Shown piece after piece: positions 1 to 10,501 of a DNA stretch of 64,000 nucleotides. The notes beneath the pieces are model-generated. The model had not been told where the DNA came from. It was given only the letters and a program-made list of their open reading frames with translations, and ran no database searches. The stretch comes from Sphingosinicella microcystinivorans (GTDB taxonomy: Bacteria > Pseudomonadota > Alphaproteobacteria > Sphingomonadales > Sphingomonadaceae). The stretch is taken from assembly GCF_027941835.1 (NCBI RefSeq), contig NZ_CP116005.1, forward strand, positions 2,371,501 to 2,435,500, in the 5' to 3' direction. A program made the translations under genes and the position numbers. Position 1 is the first letter of the stretch, and every line of letters starts with the position of its first letter.

Positions 1-500
1 TTCTCGACGATGCGGAAGGCGAAGTCGATTCCGGCGGTGACGCCGCCGCCCGAGATGCGGTCGCGGTCCTCGACGACGCGCTCCGCGACCGGGATCGCGC
101 CGAAGCCGGCCAGCAGGTCGCGCCATGCCCAGTGGCATCCGGCCCGATAGCCGGTCATCAGCCCGGCGGCGGCGAGGACCAGCGAGCCGGTGCAGACGCT
201 GGTGACGAAGCGGGCGCTCCCGGCCTGCTTCCTGAGCCATGCGAGGGCGGTTTCGTCCTGCATCACCGCGGCGGTGCCGTAGCCGCCCGGCACGCAGATC
301 ATGTCGAGCTGCGGGCAGTCCTCGAAGGTCGCCGTCGGCAGGAAGGTGAGGCCGCAATCGTCGCGGATCGGCGCCATGTCCTTCCACACGAAATGCAGCT
401 TCGCGCCCGGCATACGCGCCAGCACCTGCGCGGGGCCGGTCATGTCGAGCTGGGTCAGCTCGGGGTAGAGCAGGAAGCCGATGTGGAATGTCCCGGTCAT
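1..500 (-). CDS. DJ-1/PfpI family protein, isonitrile-hydratase-like (C-terminus outside window)
   Basis: The N-terminal 166 residues are present; the 3' end lies before base 1. The protein starts with MTGTFHIGFLLYPELTQLD, followed by a TGPAQVL segment typical of the isonitrile hydratase branch of the DJ-1/PfpI fold. A SVCTGSLVLAAAG elbow around residues 100-112 supplies the nucleophile cysteine, and a GGGVTAGID motif lies near the truncation. These proteins are cytoplasmic hydrolase- or hydratase-like enzymes. The gene is divergent from a GlxA-type regulator that carries the same fold, a common regulator/enzyme pairing. The exact substrate cannot be told from sequence. Confidence 0.85.
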   Translation of the reverse strand, partial: MTGTFHIGFLLYPELTQLDMTGPAQVLARMPGAKLHFVWKDMAPIRDDCGLTFLPTATFEDCPQLDMICVPGGYGTAAVMQDETALAWLRKQAGSARFVTSVCTGSLVLAAAGLMTGYRAGCHWAWRDLLAGFGAIPVAERVVEDRDRISGGGVTAGIDFAFRIVE

Positions 501-546
501 GGCACGTGTCCTTCGCGTTGTCGGATGCTTCTAGGGAGTTGCCGGA

Positions 547-575
547 TTGGCGGAAATGACAATAACCTGTATAAT
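547..575 (+). promoter_or_regulatory. sigma-70 promoter of the GlxA-type regulator, probably leaderless
   Basis: TTGGCG (547-552) and a perfect TATAAT (570-575) are separated by 17 bases. The ATG at 582 lies six bases after the -10 box, which is where transcription should begin. No ribosome binding site precedes the ATG. The promoter sits in the 81-base divergent gap to the PfpI gene. Confidence 0.65.
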
Positions 576-581
576 TCTGCC

Positions 582-1547
582 ATGCGGACCGTACTCCTCG
601 TCTTTCCGGGCTTCCAGCTTCTCGATCTTTCGGGCCCCGCCGCCGTGTTCGGCGCTGTCGCGGAGGGGCTCGGGAACGGGGACGAGGTGGTCACGGTTTC
701 GGGGCAGGGCGGGCCGGTGATGTCGAGCTGCGGCGTCGCCGTCTCGACACTCCCGCTGCCGGCGTTCGATGCGGTCGACACGCTGCTCGTGGTCGGCGGC
801 GACGGCCCCGGTCTCCGGGCGCTGATGGAGGACGGGCGGACCGGCGAATGGTTCCGGCAGGGCGCGGCGACGGCCCGCCGCTACGGCTCGATCTGCACGG
901 GCGCCTTCGCGCTCGCGGCGTGGGGGCTGACCGACGGCCGCCGCGTCGCCACGCACTGGAACGGCGCCGGGCTGCTGTCCGAAGGGTTCCCGGGAACGAC
1001 GGTCGATGCCGACGCGATGTTCGTGGAGGACGGTGCGCTGTGGACCTCGGCGGGCGTCACCGCGGGGATCGACATGGCGCTGGCGATGGTGGAGCGCGAC
1101 CACGGGCCGCGCCTCGCCAACGCCATCGCGCGGCGGCTGGTGCTGTCGGTGCGCCGCCCCGGCAACCAGTCGCAATATTCGCCGCTGCTCCGCGCGCAGG
1201 CGAAAGCCGCCGGGCGCTACGCCGATCTCGTCGGCTACATCGCGGCCAACCTCGACCAGAGGCTCGACGTGGAGTCGCTCGCCGCGCGTGCCCGCGAGAC
1301 GCCGCGCAGCTTCCACCGCAACTTCCGCGAGGCGACCGGCAAGACGCCCGCGGCTTTCGTCACGGCGGCACGGCTGGACCGCGCCCGCGCGCTGCTCGGC
1401 GAAGGCGCGGCGGTGAAGGCCGCCGCCGCGGCGTGCGGCTTTTCCTCGCCCGAGCATTTCGCGAAAAGCTTTTCGGGCGCCTTCGGCCTGTCGCCCGCCG
1501 CGTGGCGCGCGCTGAACGCTACTGCGTCTGCACCGCCTCGCCGGTGA
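582..1547 (+). CDS. GlxA family transcriptional regulator (DJ-1/PfpI domain + AraC-type HTH)
   Basis: This is a 321-residue regulator. Residues 1-165 form a DJ-1/PfpI-like sensory domain (start MRTVLLVFPGFQLLDLSGP; ICTGAFAL elbow near residue 105). Residues 205-315 form an AraC double helix-turn-helix ending AACGFSSPEHFAKSFSGAFG, the classic second HTH. The open frame extends upstream to base 132, but the family N-terminus, the promoter and the overlap with the PfpI gene all argue for the ATG at 582. It probably controls the divergent PfpI gene (inference from position). Its last 29 bases overlap the 3' end of the convergent GH84-like gene. Confidence 0.88.
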   Translation: MRTVLLVFPGFQLLDLSGPAAVFGAVAEGLGNGDEVVTVSGQGGPVMSSCGVAVSTLPLPAFDAVDTLLVVGGDGPGLRALMEDGRTGEWFRQGAATARRYGSICTGAFALAAWGLTDGRRVATHWNGAGLLSEGFPGTTVDADAMFVEDGALWTSAGVTAGIDMALAMVERDHGPRLANAIARRLVLSVRRPGNQSQYSPLLRAQAKAAGRYADLVGYIAANLDQRLDVESLAARARETPRSFHRNFREATGKTPAAFVTAARLDRARALLGEGAAVKAAAAACGFSSPEHFAKSFSGAFGLSPAAWRALNATASAPPRR

Positions 1548-2589
1548 TCAGGTAGCCGCCTTCGAGGAAGCGCGCGACCTCGTCGGCGGCCGGGTGGCCG
1601 AACGCCTTGTATTTCGCGCGCAGGGACGTGCAGCGCTCGCCGGGGATGCGGTCGAGGCCGCTGTCGTTCAGCGTGAGGAGGTCGGCCTCCAGCGCGGCGG
1701 CGAGGTCGCTGCCGTAGCATTGCCGCGCGGCCTCCTGAAACGCGGCGGCGTAGCGATAGGCGTCGCCCTCGGCGTAGCTCATCGCCAGCGTCAGCGCGGG
1801 CGCGAGCGTCAGCCACGGTTGCAGCGCCGGGTTGATCGCGTGTCCCGCCACGCTCTCCGCGATGCCGTGCCGCCCGGTGAAGGCGCGCAGGTGCAGGAAG
1901 CGCGACATGCGCGGGCCGTCGTTGACGGGGTAGTTGTCCCACAGCACGGGTTTGCGGCGGAGCTGCTCCGCGACGCCGTCGAGGTGGCCGCGCGTGAACT
2001 CGCGGCTGCACACCTCCTCTCCGGTCCAGAACACGTCCACCGCCGGATCGAGCAGGCGGCCGAGGTCCTCGAGGTAGTGCGCGGGCCGGGCGCCGAACAC
2101 GCGGTCGAGCACGGGATCGTCGCTGTAGTAGCTCGGGCACATCAGCATCCGGGCGGGGAGCGCGGCGGCGGCGTGGTGCACGATTTCGGCCTGGGTTTCG
2201 GCAAGGCCCGGAATGTCGCCGCGCATGTCGTCGAACAGGACGGCGACGATGTCGGGGGCGAGCGCGCCGATCGCCTTCAGCCGCGCGGTGAGCGCCGCCT
2301 TGCCGTCGCCGGTCCAGTCGTTGTGCAACTCGTAGGGCGTGAGGCCGACGCCGAAGGCGACGCCCGCCGCGCGGCAGGCGCTCGCGAAGCGCGCCAGTGC
2401 GTCCATCGTTTCGGCGGGATGGTCTTCCCGCCACCGGCGGCGCAGACAGGCGTCGGCCTTCGGGGCGTAGATGAAGAACGAGAAGCCGTGCGGCGCGAGG
2501 GTTCGCATCACGTGCTCCCGCTCCGCCCAAGTCCAGGGCTCTCCGAAATAGCCTTCGACGAGGCCGAGCGGCGGGATCGTTCCTGTCAT
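1519..2589 (-). CDS. GH84-like beta-N-acetylglucosaminidase domain protein
   Basis: This 356-residue protein opens with GLVEGYFGEPWTWAER, the hallmark first strand of the GH84 (O-GlcNAcase / NagJ-like) barrel. FIYAPKAD and a FDDM acid pair near residue 130 follow; the two adjacent aspartates correspond to the substrate-assisted catalytic pair of GH84. Predicted role: hydrolysis of N-acetylhexosamine glycosides. No signal peptide is visible, so it is probably cytoplasmic. The start is the ATG at 2589, immediately before MTGTIPPLG; a longer in-frame start at 2625 would overlap the divergent chromate transporter. Neighbouring genes give no sugar-pathway context. Confidence 0.8.
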   Translation of the reverse strand: MTGTIPPLGLVEGYFGEPWTWAEREHVMRTLAPHGFSFFIYAPKADACLRRRWREDHPAETMDALARFASACRAAGVAFGVGLTPYELHNDWTGDGKAALTARLKAIGALAPDIVAVLFDDMRGDIPGLAETQAEIVHHAAAALPARMLMCPSYYSDDPVLDRVFGARPAHYLEDLGRLLDPAVDVFWTGEEVCSREFTRGHLDGVAEQLRRKPVLWDNYPVNDGPRMSRFLHLRAFTGRHGIAESVAGHAINPALQPWLTLAPALTLAMSYAEGDAYRYAAAFQEAARQCYGSDLAAALEADLLTLNDSGLDRIPGERCTSLRAKYKAFGHPAADEVARFLEGGYLITGEAVQTQ

Positions 2590-2618
2590 GGCGGGATCGT
2601 GTAGCGGCTTTCGAGGGG

Positions 2619-3953
2619 ATGGCAAAGGCGAGGGGACCGTGCGACACAGGCGCCGTGAGCCAGCCTGCGCCGTCCGTTCCGTTTGCCGAAGCCGCCCGGG
2701 TGTGGGCGCGCATCGGCATCCTGTCGTTCGGCGGCCCGGCGGCGCAGATCGCGCTGATGCACCGCGTGCTCGTCGACGAGCAAAAATGGGTGGGCGAGGC
2801 GCAGTTCCTGCACGCGCTCAACTTCTGCATGTTGCTGCCGGGGCCGGAGGCGCAGCAACTCGCGACCTACGTGGGCTGGCTGCTGCACGGCGTGCGCGGC
2901 GGGCTCGTCGCGGGGCTGCTGTTCATCCTGCCGGGGATGCTCCTCATGCTCGGCCTGTCGGTGCTCTACGTGACGCTCGGGCAGGTGCCCGCGGTGGCGG
3001 GGCTGCTGTTCGGCCTGAAGGCGGCGGTGCTCGTCATCGTCGTGGAGGCGCTGGAGCGCGTCGGCAGCCGGGCGCTCGGCTCGGGCATCGCGCGGCTGCT
3101 CGCCGTGCTCGCCTTCGCGGCGCTGTTCCTGTTCGGCGTGCCGTTTCCGGTCGTCGTGCTGGCGGCGGGGCTGATCGGCTACGTCGCGGGGCGGCGCGGC
3201 TCGACGGTGTTCGCCCGCGCGCCGGGCGATGCCGCGCTCGACGAGACGCCGCGGCGCAGCGCGCCGCTTGCGATCCTCGGCATTGCGGCCCTCTGGCTCG
3301 CGCCGCTGGCGCTGCTGTGGCTCGTCCTGCCCGGCGGCGTCTACGCGGAGATCGCGCGCTTCTTCTCGTGGCTGGCGGTGATCACCTTCGGCGGCGCATA
3401 CGCGGTGCTTTCCTATATGACGGACGTGGTCGTCGGCAGCTTCGGCTGGCTGCGCCCGCACGAGATGATGGACGCGCTCGGCCTTGCGGAAACGACGCCG
3501 GGCCCGCTGATCCTCGTCACCCAGTTCGTCGGCTTCGTCGCGGCGTGGCGGGAGAACGGCGGGTCGGTCGGCGCGGGCATCCTCGGCGCGCTGCTGACGA
3601 CGTGGGTGACGTTCGCGCCGTGCTTCCTGTGGATCTTCGTGGGCGCGCCCTATGTGGAGCGGCTGCGCGGCAACCGGGCGCTCGCAAGCGCGCTCGCGGC
3701 GATCACGGCGGCGGTGGTCGGCGTCATCGCCAATCTCGGCGTCTGGTTCGGCGTGCACTTCCTGTTCGCGCGCACCGTGCGCCTCGATGCCGGGCCGTTC
3801 GACGCGGCGCTGCCGGACTGGGCCAGCCTCGACGCCGCCGCGCTGGTGCTCACCGTGCTGCTCGGCGTCATCGCGTGGCGCTGGAGGATCGGCATCGGCC
3901 GGCTGTTGCTGATCGGCATCGCGCTCGGGCTCGCCGTCCGGGCCGTGCTTTAG
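2619..3953 (+). CDS. chrA: Chromate transporter family (CHR) protein
   Basis: A 444-residue inner-membrane protein with two homologous CHR halves. The first begins ARIGILSFGGPAAQIALMH with the LLPGPEAQQLATYVGW motif; the second begins FFSWLAVITFGGAYAVLSYM with ETTPGPLILVTQFVGF. The FGGP/FGGA and PGP motifs are the family signatures. Proven members export chromate by proton-motive force; some homologues move other anions, so chromate is the family default rather than proof. The ATG at 2619 is used; a GTG at 2655 is an alternative start. It is divergent from the GH84-like gene, with 29 bases between. Confidence 0.88.
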   Translation: MAKARGPCDTGAVSQPAPSVPFAEAARVWARIGILSFGGPAAQIALMHRVLVDEQKWVGEAQFLHALNFCMLLPGPEAQQLATYVGWLLHGVRGGLVAGLLFILPGMLLMLGLSVLYVTLGQVPAVAGLLFGLKAAVLVIVVEALERVGSRALGSGIARLLAVLAFAALFLFGVPFPVVVLAAGLIGYVAGRRGSTVFARAPGDAALDETPRRSAPLAILGIAALWLAPLALLWLVLPGGVYAEIARFFSWLAVITFGGAYAVLSYMTDVVVGSFGWLRPHEMMDALGLAETTPGPLILVTQFVGFVAAWRENGGSVGAGILGALLTTWVTFAPCFLWIFVGAPYVERLRGNRALASALAAITAAVVGVIANLGVWFGVHFLFARTVRLDAGPFDAALPDWASLDAAALVLTVLLGVIAWRWRIGIGRLLLIGIALGLAVRAVL

Positions 3954-3992
3954 GCATCGACCCCGCCACCGGGCGGCGATATAGCGCCGGAC

Positions 3993-4691
3993 ATGCGCAG
4001 CCTGATCCCTTTCATCCTGCTCACCGCCGCGCCTGCCGCTGCGCAGCAGGCGGCGGAAGTGCCGGGCGTTCCTGCCGAATGGTTCGCCGCGAAGGAGAGC
4101 GCGGCCGCATCTCGCGCGCCCGACCTCGATGCGCTGACCAAGGAGGTGCTCGACCGTGCCCGCTGGTCGACGACGACGCAGGCGTGCGAGACGCTCACGA
4201 AGGCGGAGCCCTACGGGCTTCAGTCCGCCACCGCCGACCGGCTGGTGAGCGAGGGGCTGAAGGCGGGCGCGTTCGTCGGCGCGTGGACCTTCTATGCGCG
4301 CATAGACTGCGCCGAAACGCCGCTGCTGCGCTACATGTACATCGCCGAGAGCGACGGGCGGCACCTGCTGCTGGTGGTGAACCGCGGCGAGGCGATCTCG
4401 ACGCCGAGCCAGATGCGCGAGACCAGCAGGATCGCCGCGAAGGCCGCCTATGACCGCGCGAAGCAGCAGCAGCCCGCGTGCGAGGTGACGAGCGTCGGGA
4501 TGCGGCAGACGCGGATCGCGGCCACGGACGGCGATCTTTCGCCCATGCAGTTCGGCACGCGCTTCGCGGGCGGCTGGAGCGAGGCGTGGGACTTTGTGGC
4601 TTGCGGTCGCCGCACGACCGTGACAGTCCGGTTCGACGCCGACGGCAAGGGCGGCGCTTCGGCGCGCGTGACGGACGTCACGCTGTCCTGA
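3993..4691 (+). CDS. Exported protein of unknown function
   Basis: This 232-residue protein begins with a cleavable-looking signal peptide ([19 protein letters not shown]). The mature part contains four cysteines (in ACETL, RIDCAE, ACEVTS and VACGRR) that could form two periplasmic disulfides. No catalytic motif was recognised. It lies between chrA and scpA on the same strand with short gaps. The reading frame is clean and its codon use matches its neighbours, so it is a real gene of unknown role. Confidence 0.75.
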   Translation: MRSLIPFILLTAAPAAAQQAAEVPGVPAEWFAAKESAAASRAPDLDALTKEVLDRARWSTTTQACETLTKAEPYGLQSATADRLVSEGLKAGAFVGAWTFYARIDCAETPLLRYMYIAESDGRHLLLVVNRGEAISTPSQMRETSRIAAKAAYDRAKQQQPACEVTSVGMRQTRIAATDGDLSPMQFGTRFAGGWSEAWDFVACGRRTTVTVRFDADGKGGASARVTDVTLS

Positions 4692-4719
4692 GCCGGGCGA
4701 TGGGGATTACGGAGAGGTT

Positions 4720-6876
<2,157 letters not shown>

Positions 6877-6894
6877 GGAGTCGGCGCCTGCCGG

Positions 6895-7995
6895 TTATCG
6901 CTCGGCGGCGGCCTTGCGCCGTCCGACGATGAGTCCGGCAAGGCCGAAGCCGAGCAGGGCGAATACGCCCGACAGCGGCGGCTTCAGGACCATGCTCGCG
7001 AAGGTCGCGGCATCCGGCAGGACAGCGGGTACGGCCTCGCCGGTGATCGTGGCGCTGCCCGAGGCGACGACGATGCGGCCCTGCTCGGCGATCATCTCGT
7101 TGTCCGCGAGCCGCGCGGCGTTGGTGGGCGCGGACCGGTTGGCGAAGAACGTCACGAGCCCCGGCGCACGGTTCACGAAGCGGTTCGCGATGACGCGGAC
7201 GGGGCCCGGCGGGTTCGCATAACTGCCGCCCTTGCGCATTTCGAAGCCGTAAGCGATGGCCGTGCAGCAATTGTCGGGATGGGGGCCTTTCACGAGAAGA
7301 TTGCTGCTGATCGTCGCGGCGCCGCCTTGCGGCAGGTCGATGAGGTAGGATGCCGAGCCGTTCGTGTCGTCGATGCGGTTGCGGGTGATGAGGGTCTCCA
7401 GCGCGCGCGACTTGATGTAGTGTCCGCGCGCGCCGCGCTCGAAGTGCGAGTCCGTCACGACGAGCCGCGCGATTCCGTTCGCGTAGACTGCATGGCCGAC
7501 ATGGTCGCGCCCGCGGCTCTCCGTCCCGGTGAAGCGCGAACCGCGGACCGTGACGACGCTTCCCGGCACGCTGTCGGTCAGAATGCCCATCTCGTTGCCG
7601 TAGAACCGCGAGTCCCGGACGGTCAGGTTTCGCCCTTCGGCGCGGATTCCGGCGCCGTTGCCGTCGGGGACGCGCGCGCCTTCGAAGGCGATGCCCGCAA
7701 CCGTCACGTCGTTGCCGGAAATGACGAACAGGCCCTTTCGGCCGACGGCCGCGCCGCGCACCACGACGCTGCCCGGCAGCGCGCTTTCCGCTGCGCGGAT
7801 CGTCAGGCGGTCGGCATGGAAATGCGCGCCTTCATGGAAGCCGGGGGCGAGCACGATCGTATCGCCGGGCCTTGCGGCGTGCGCGGCTTGGGTGAGGGTC
7901 GCGTAGGTGCTGTTCGCGCCGACCGTGAGCGTTGCCGCCGATGCGCCGGCCGAGCCGGTTGCCAGCGCCGCTGCCAGAACGAGTCTGAATGCCAT
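6895..7995 (-). CDS. Secreted right-handed parallel beta-helix protein with a PEP-CTERM-like tail
   Basis: 366 residues with a signal peptide (MAFRLVLAAALATGSAGASA). The start is the ATG at 7995, which gives the clean signal sequence; another in-frame ATG is at 8022. The body has many short hydrophobic strand repeats (VTVAGIAFEG, LTVRDSRFYGNEMG, LVVTDSHFERG) typical of NosD/pectate-lyase-like beta helices. The C-terminus ends in one membrane segment plus a basic patch (LLGFGLAGLIVGRRK). This resembles PEP-CTERM sorting tails but lacks the Pro-Glu-Pro triplet. It probably binds or modifies surface polysaccharide; the substrate is unknown. Confidence 0.75.
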   Translation of the reverse strand: MAFRLVLAAALATGSAGASAATLTVGANSTYATLTQAAHAARPGDTIVLAPGFHEGAHFHADRLTIRAAESALPGSVVVRGAAVGRKGLFVISGNDVTVAGIAFEGARVPDGNGAGIRAEGRNLTVRDSRFYGNEMGILTDSVPGSVVTVRGSRFTGTESRGRDHVGHAVYANGIARLVVTDSHFERGARGHYIKSRALETLITRNRIDDTNGSASYLIDLPQGGAATISSNLLVKGPHPDNCCTAIAYGFEMRKGGSYANPPGPVRVIANRFVNRAPGLVTFFANRSAPTNAARLADNEMIAEQGRIVVASGSATITGEAVPAVLPDAATFASMVLKPPLSGVFALLGFGLAGLIVGRRKAAAER

Positions 7996-8128
7996 GTCCG
8001 TCGACCTCGTCGCTGCCGTCATGCCGCGCGAGACCCCCGACCGCGCGGTCTGCTCATGCCCCGCGAATGATGACGGTTTCAATCGCGCCGTCCCCGGAAG
8101 CCCGGCCAGCCGTATAGCGGACGGGATG

Positions 8129-8668
8129 TTACGCATCCGTTTCCCGCCGTGCGCGTATCCAGCGCCGAACATAGCGGGCGGCCGACACCAGCGTCAGAAA
8201 ACTCGCCGCGATCATCAGCGCTTGCAGCAGGAGGGGCGTTTTCAGAACGCCCGGCAGCGGCAGCAGGATCAGCGCCACGAGCACCATCTGCGCGGCGTTC
8301 CCGGCCTTTCCGAACGGGCCGGGTTCGAGCTCGTCGGCATGGCCGCGCACGCGGGCCCAGACGCCGGCGGCGAGCACGAAGCCCTCGCGCGCCGCGACGA
8401 CGAGCGCGAACCAGCCCGGCAGCAGCCCCGTCCACCAGAGGAGCGCAACGGCGGTGCCGACGAGCAGCTTGTCGGCGACCGGGTCCATCAGCCGCCCGAA
8501 CGTCGTGACGCTGTGCCACCGCCGGGCGATCCAGCCGTCGATCGCGTCGGTGGCGGCGGCGACGGCGAAGATGATGCCCGCGCGTGTCAGGTCGCCCGCG
8601 ATCAGGCACAGCGCCATCGGCGGCACCAGCAGCAGGCGCAGCACGGTGAGCAGGTTCGGGATGTTGAT
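8129..8668 (-). CDS. CDP-alcohol phosphatidyltransferase (PgsA-like)
   Basis: An integral membrane enzyme that transfers a phosphatidyl group from CDP-diacylglycerol to an alcohol, most likely glycerol-3-phosphate. The complete CDP-alcohol motif is present as DAIDGWIARR, then GRLMDPVADK about eight residues on. The N-terminus INIPNLLTVLRLLLVPP matches the family start (M-x-IPN-LT-LR), but the codon at the Met position is ATC (8668). A GGGAGG Shine-Dalgarno lies six bases upstream of it. In-frame GTG codons at 8713 and 8740 lack a binding site and add non-family residues. The ATC start is inference; the product family is secure. Confidence 0.85.
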   Translation of the reverse strand: MNIPNLLTVLRLLLVPPMALCLIAGDLTRAGIIFAVAAATDAIDGWIARRWHSVTTFGRLMDPVADKLLVGTAVALLWWTGLLPGWFALVVAAREGFVLAAGVWARVRGHADELEPGPFGKAGNAAQMVLVALILLPLPGVLKTPLLLQALMIAASFLTLVSAARYVRRWIRARRETDA

Positions 8669-8769
8669 AGGGCGCCTCCCGTGCTGTTTTAGTCGCCAGT
8701 ATCGTCCGCGCACGATAGACGAGGCATGAACGCCATGCACGCCCGTGCCCGGTCTTTTTGGAGGAAACC

Positions 8770-9189
8770 ATGTTCCTGACGCTCAGCGAAACCGTGTCGG
8801 TCGCGCCGCAGATCTCGCCCGAGGATGTCGGCGCGGCGAAGGCGGCGGGGTTCACCGCGATCATCAACAACCGGCCCGACGGCGAGGCGCCCGATCAGCC
8901 GCCGGGCGAGGTCATTGCGGCTGCGGCGGCGGCGGAAGGGCTCGCCTACGCTCATATCCCGATGTCGCACGGCGGCATCACGCCGGACATGATCGAGGCC
9001 GTGCGCAAGGCGCTGGAAGGGCAGCGCACGCTGATGTTCTGCCGTTCCGGCACGCGCTCGACGATGCTCTGGGGGCTCGCCGAAGCCTCGACCGGCAAGG
9101 ACGCCGACGCGCTCGCCGAGGCCGCGCGCGCCGCCGGATACGACCTGTCGCCGATCCACGGCGTCATGCGGCAGATGGCGGCGCGGTAG
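8770..9189 (+). CDS. TIGR01244 family phosphatase / sulfur transferase-like protein
   Basis: A 139-residue protein of the small dual-specificity-phosphatase-like family found alone or fused to BLH (beta-lactamase-like) sulfur hydrolases. It shows INNRPDGEAPDQP and the CxxxxxR P-loop in FCRSGTRST near residue 96. The ATG at 8770 is chosen because TTTGGAGG sits just upstream. Family members are linked to sulfide metabolism in bacteria, but this copy has no BLH domain and no sulfur gene beside it, so the substrate is open. Confidence 0.8.
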   Translation: MFLTLSETVSVAPQISPEDVGAAKAAGFTAIINNRPDGEAPDQPPGEVIAAAAAAEGLAYAHIPMSHGGITPDMIEAVRKALEGQRTLMFCRSGTRSTMLWGLAEASTGKDADALAEAARAAGYDLSPIHGVMRQMAAR

Positions 9190-9194
9190 CGGAC

Positions 9195-9590
9195 ATGCTC
9201 GTCCAGACGCTGGTCTCGGTCGGCGGCATAGCGCTCGTGGTGGTGCTGGCGCGCTGGCTCGGCGTGCGGCGTCCTGCGGCGGGCCTCGATACCGGCACGG
9301 CGGCGACTCTCGCGGCGGGCGCCATCGCCGGGTTCGAGGCGGGCGAGGTCGCGCTCGATCCGGGCGGCGGCGGCGCGCTGGTTTCGGGGCGGGACGGGCG
9401 GTTCGCGCTCATCAAGCCGCACGGCGCGCAGTGGACGGTGCGCGGCCTCGCCCCGCCGGTGCGCGCGACTGTCGAAAACGCCGACTTGATCGTGGACAGC
9501 GGCGATCCCATGTTCGGCGCGGTTCGCCTGCGGATCGGCGCGGCGGCGGCGGAAACGCTTGCCGCGCGGTTGCGGGCCGCTGCCGGATAA
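9195..9590 (+). CDS. Small membrane-anchored protein of unknown function
   Basis: 131 residues with one N-terminal hydrophobic helix (LVQTLVSVGGIALVVVLARWL), then a soluble Gly/Ala-rich domain with beta-strand character (ALVSGRDGRFALIKPHGAQW). No known motif is recognised. It begins five bases after the preceding phosphatase gene and ends five bases before the sterol-desaturase-like gene, so all three are probably one transcript. Confidence 0.7.
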   Translation: MLVQTLVSVGGIALVVVLARWLGVRRPAAGLDTGTAATLAAGAIAGFEAGEVALDPGGGGALVSGRDGRFALIKPHGAQWTVRGLAPPVRATVENADLIVDSGDPMFGAVRLRIGAAAAETLAARLRAAAG

Positions 9591-9595
9591 CGCCC

Positions 9596-10501
9596 ATGCA
9601 ACTGCCCGATCCCGTCGCCCTCGCCATTCCCGCGTTCATCCTGCTGATGGCGGCGGAAGTGCTCTGGGTCCGCTTCGGCGGACGCGGCGAATACGAATGG
9701 CGCGACACCGCCACGTCGCTCGTCATGGGCTTCGGCAGCACGATCGCCGGGCTCATCACCGGCGGCGCCGTCGTGGCGGCCGCTTACGGGCTGCACCGGT
9801 TCGCGATTCTCGACCTCGGCTGGCACTGGTGGGTGTTCGCGCTCTGCATCCTCGGCGACGATCTCGCCTACTACGTGTTCCACCGGAGCGCGCACCGCGT
9901 GCGCTGGTTCTGGGCGGGCCACGTCATCCACCATTCGAGCCAGCACTATAACCTCTCGACCGCGCTGCGGCAGACGTGGACCGGGTTCATCGCGCTGTCG
10001 TTCATCTTCCGGATGCCGCTGTTCCTCGTGTTCGACCCGGCGATGGTGTTCTTCGCGTCCGCCATCAACCTCGTCTACCAGTTCTGGATCCACACCGAGG
10101 TGGTGGGCCGGATGCCGCGCTGGTTCGAGGCGGTGATGAACACGCCCTCGCACCACCGCGTCCACCACGCGACGAACCCGCGCTACCTCGACAAGAACTA
10201 CGCGGGCATGTTCATCATCTGGGACAAGCTCTTCGGCACGTTCGAGCCGGAACGCAACGACGAGCCGTGCCGCTACGGCATCGTCAAGAACCTCGGCAGC
10301 TTCAACGTGCTGTGGACGGCGTTCCACGAATGGGTCGGCATCGCGAAGGACGTGTGGCACGCGCCCACGTGGACGGCGCGCTGGAACTACGTCGCGAAGC
10401 CGCCGGGCTGGAGCCACGACGGCAGCCGCGACACGTCCGAGACGATCAGGGCGCGCTGGGAGGAGCGGCAGGCGCGGCTCGCGGCGGAGCCCGCCGAATG
10501 A
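9596..10501 (+). CDS. Sterol desaturase / fatty acid hydroxylase family membrane protein
   Basis: 301 residues with four or so transmembrane spans and the histidine clusters of the non-haem di-iron hydroxylase superfamily: HRSAHRVRWFWAGHVIHHSS (about 95-115) and HHRVHHATN (about 180). The ATG at 9596 precedes MQLPDPVALAIPAF. Predicted reaction: O2-dependent hydroxylation or desaturation of a lipid; sphingomonads use relatives on carotenoids and sphingolipids. The substrate cannot be assigned from sequence. The stop codon overlaps the ATG of arfB. Confidence 0.85.
   Translation: MQLPDPVALAIPAFILLMAAEVLWVRFGGRGEYEWRDTATSLVMGFGSTIAGLITGGAVVAAAYGLHRFAILDLGWHWWVFALCILGDDLAYYVFHRSAHRVRWFWAGHVIHHSSQHYNLSTALRQTWTGFIALSFIFRMPLFLVFDPAMVFFASAINLVYQFWIHTEVVGRMPRWFEAVMNTPSHHRVHHATNPRYLDKNYAGMFIIWDKLFGTFEPERNDEPCRYGIVKNLGSFNVLWTAFHEWVGIAKDVWHAPTWTARWNYVAKPPGWSHDGSRDTSETIRARWEERQARLAAEPAE

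Noticed and set aside
132-581. 150-codon N-terminal extension of the GlxA-type regulator
   Set aside because: It is antisense to the PfpI gene, Arg/Gly/His-rich without family similarity, and lies upstream of the promoter at 547-575.
2588-4453. Very long Arg/Ala-rich open frames on both strands over chrA and many other genes
   Set aside because: They are frame shadows produced by GC-rich codon use: low hydrophobic content, no motifs, and each lies over a gene with clear family signatures.
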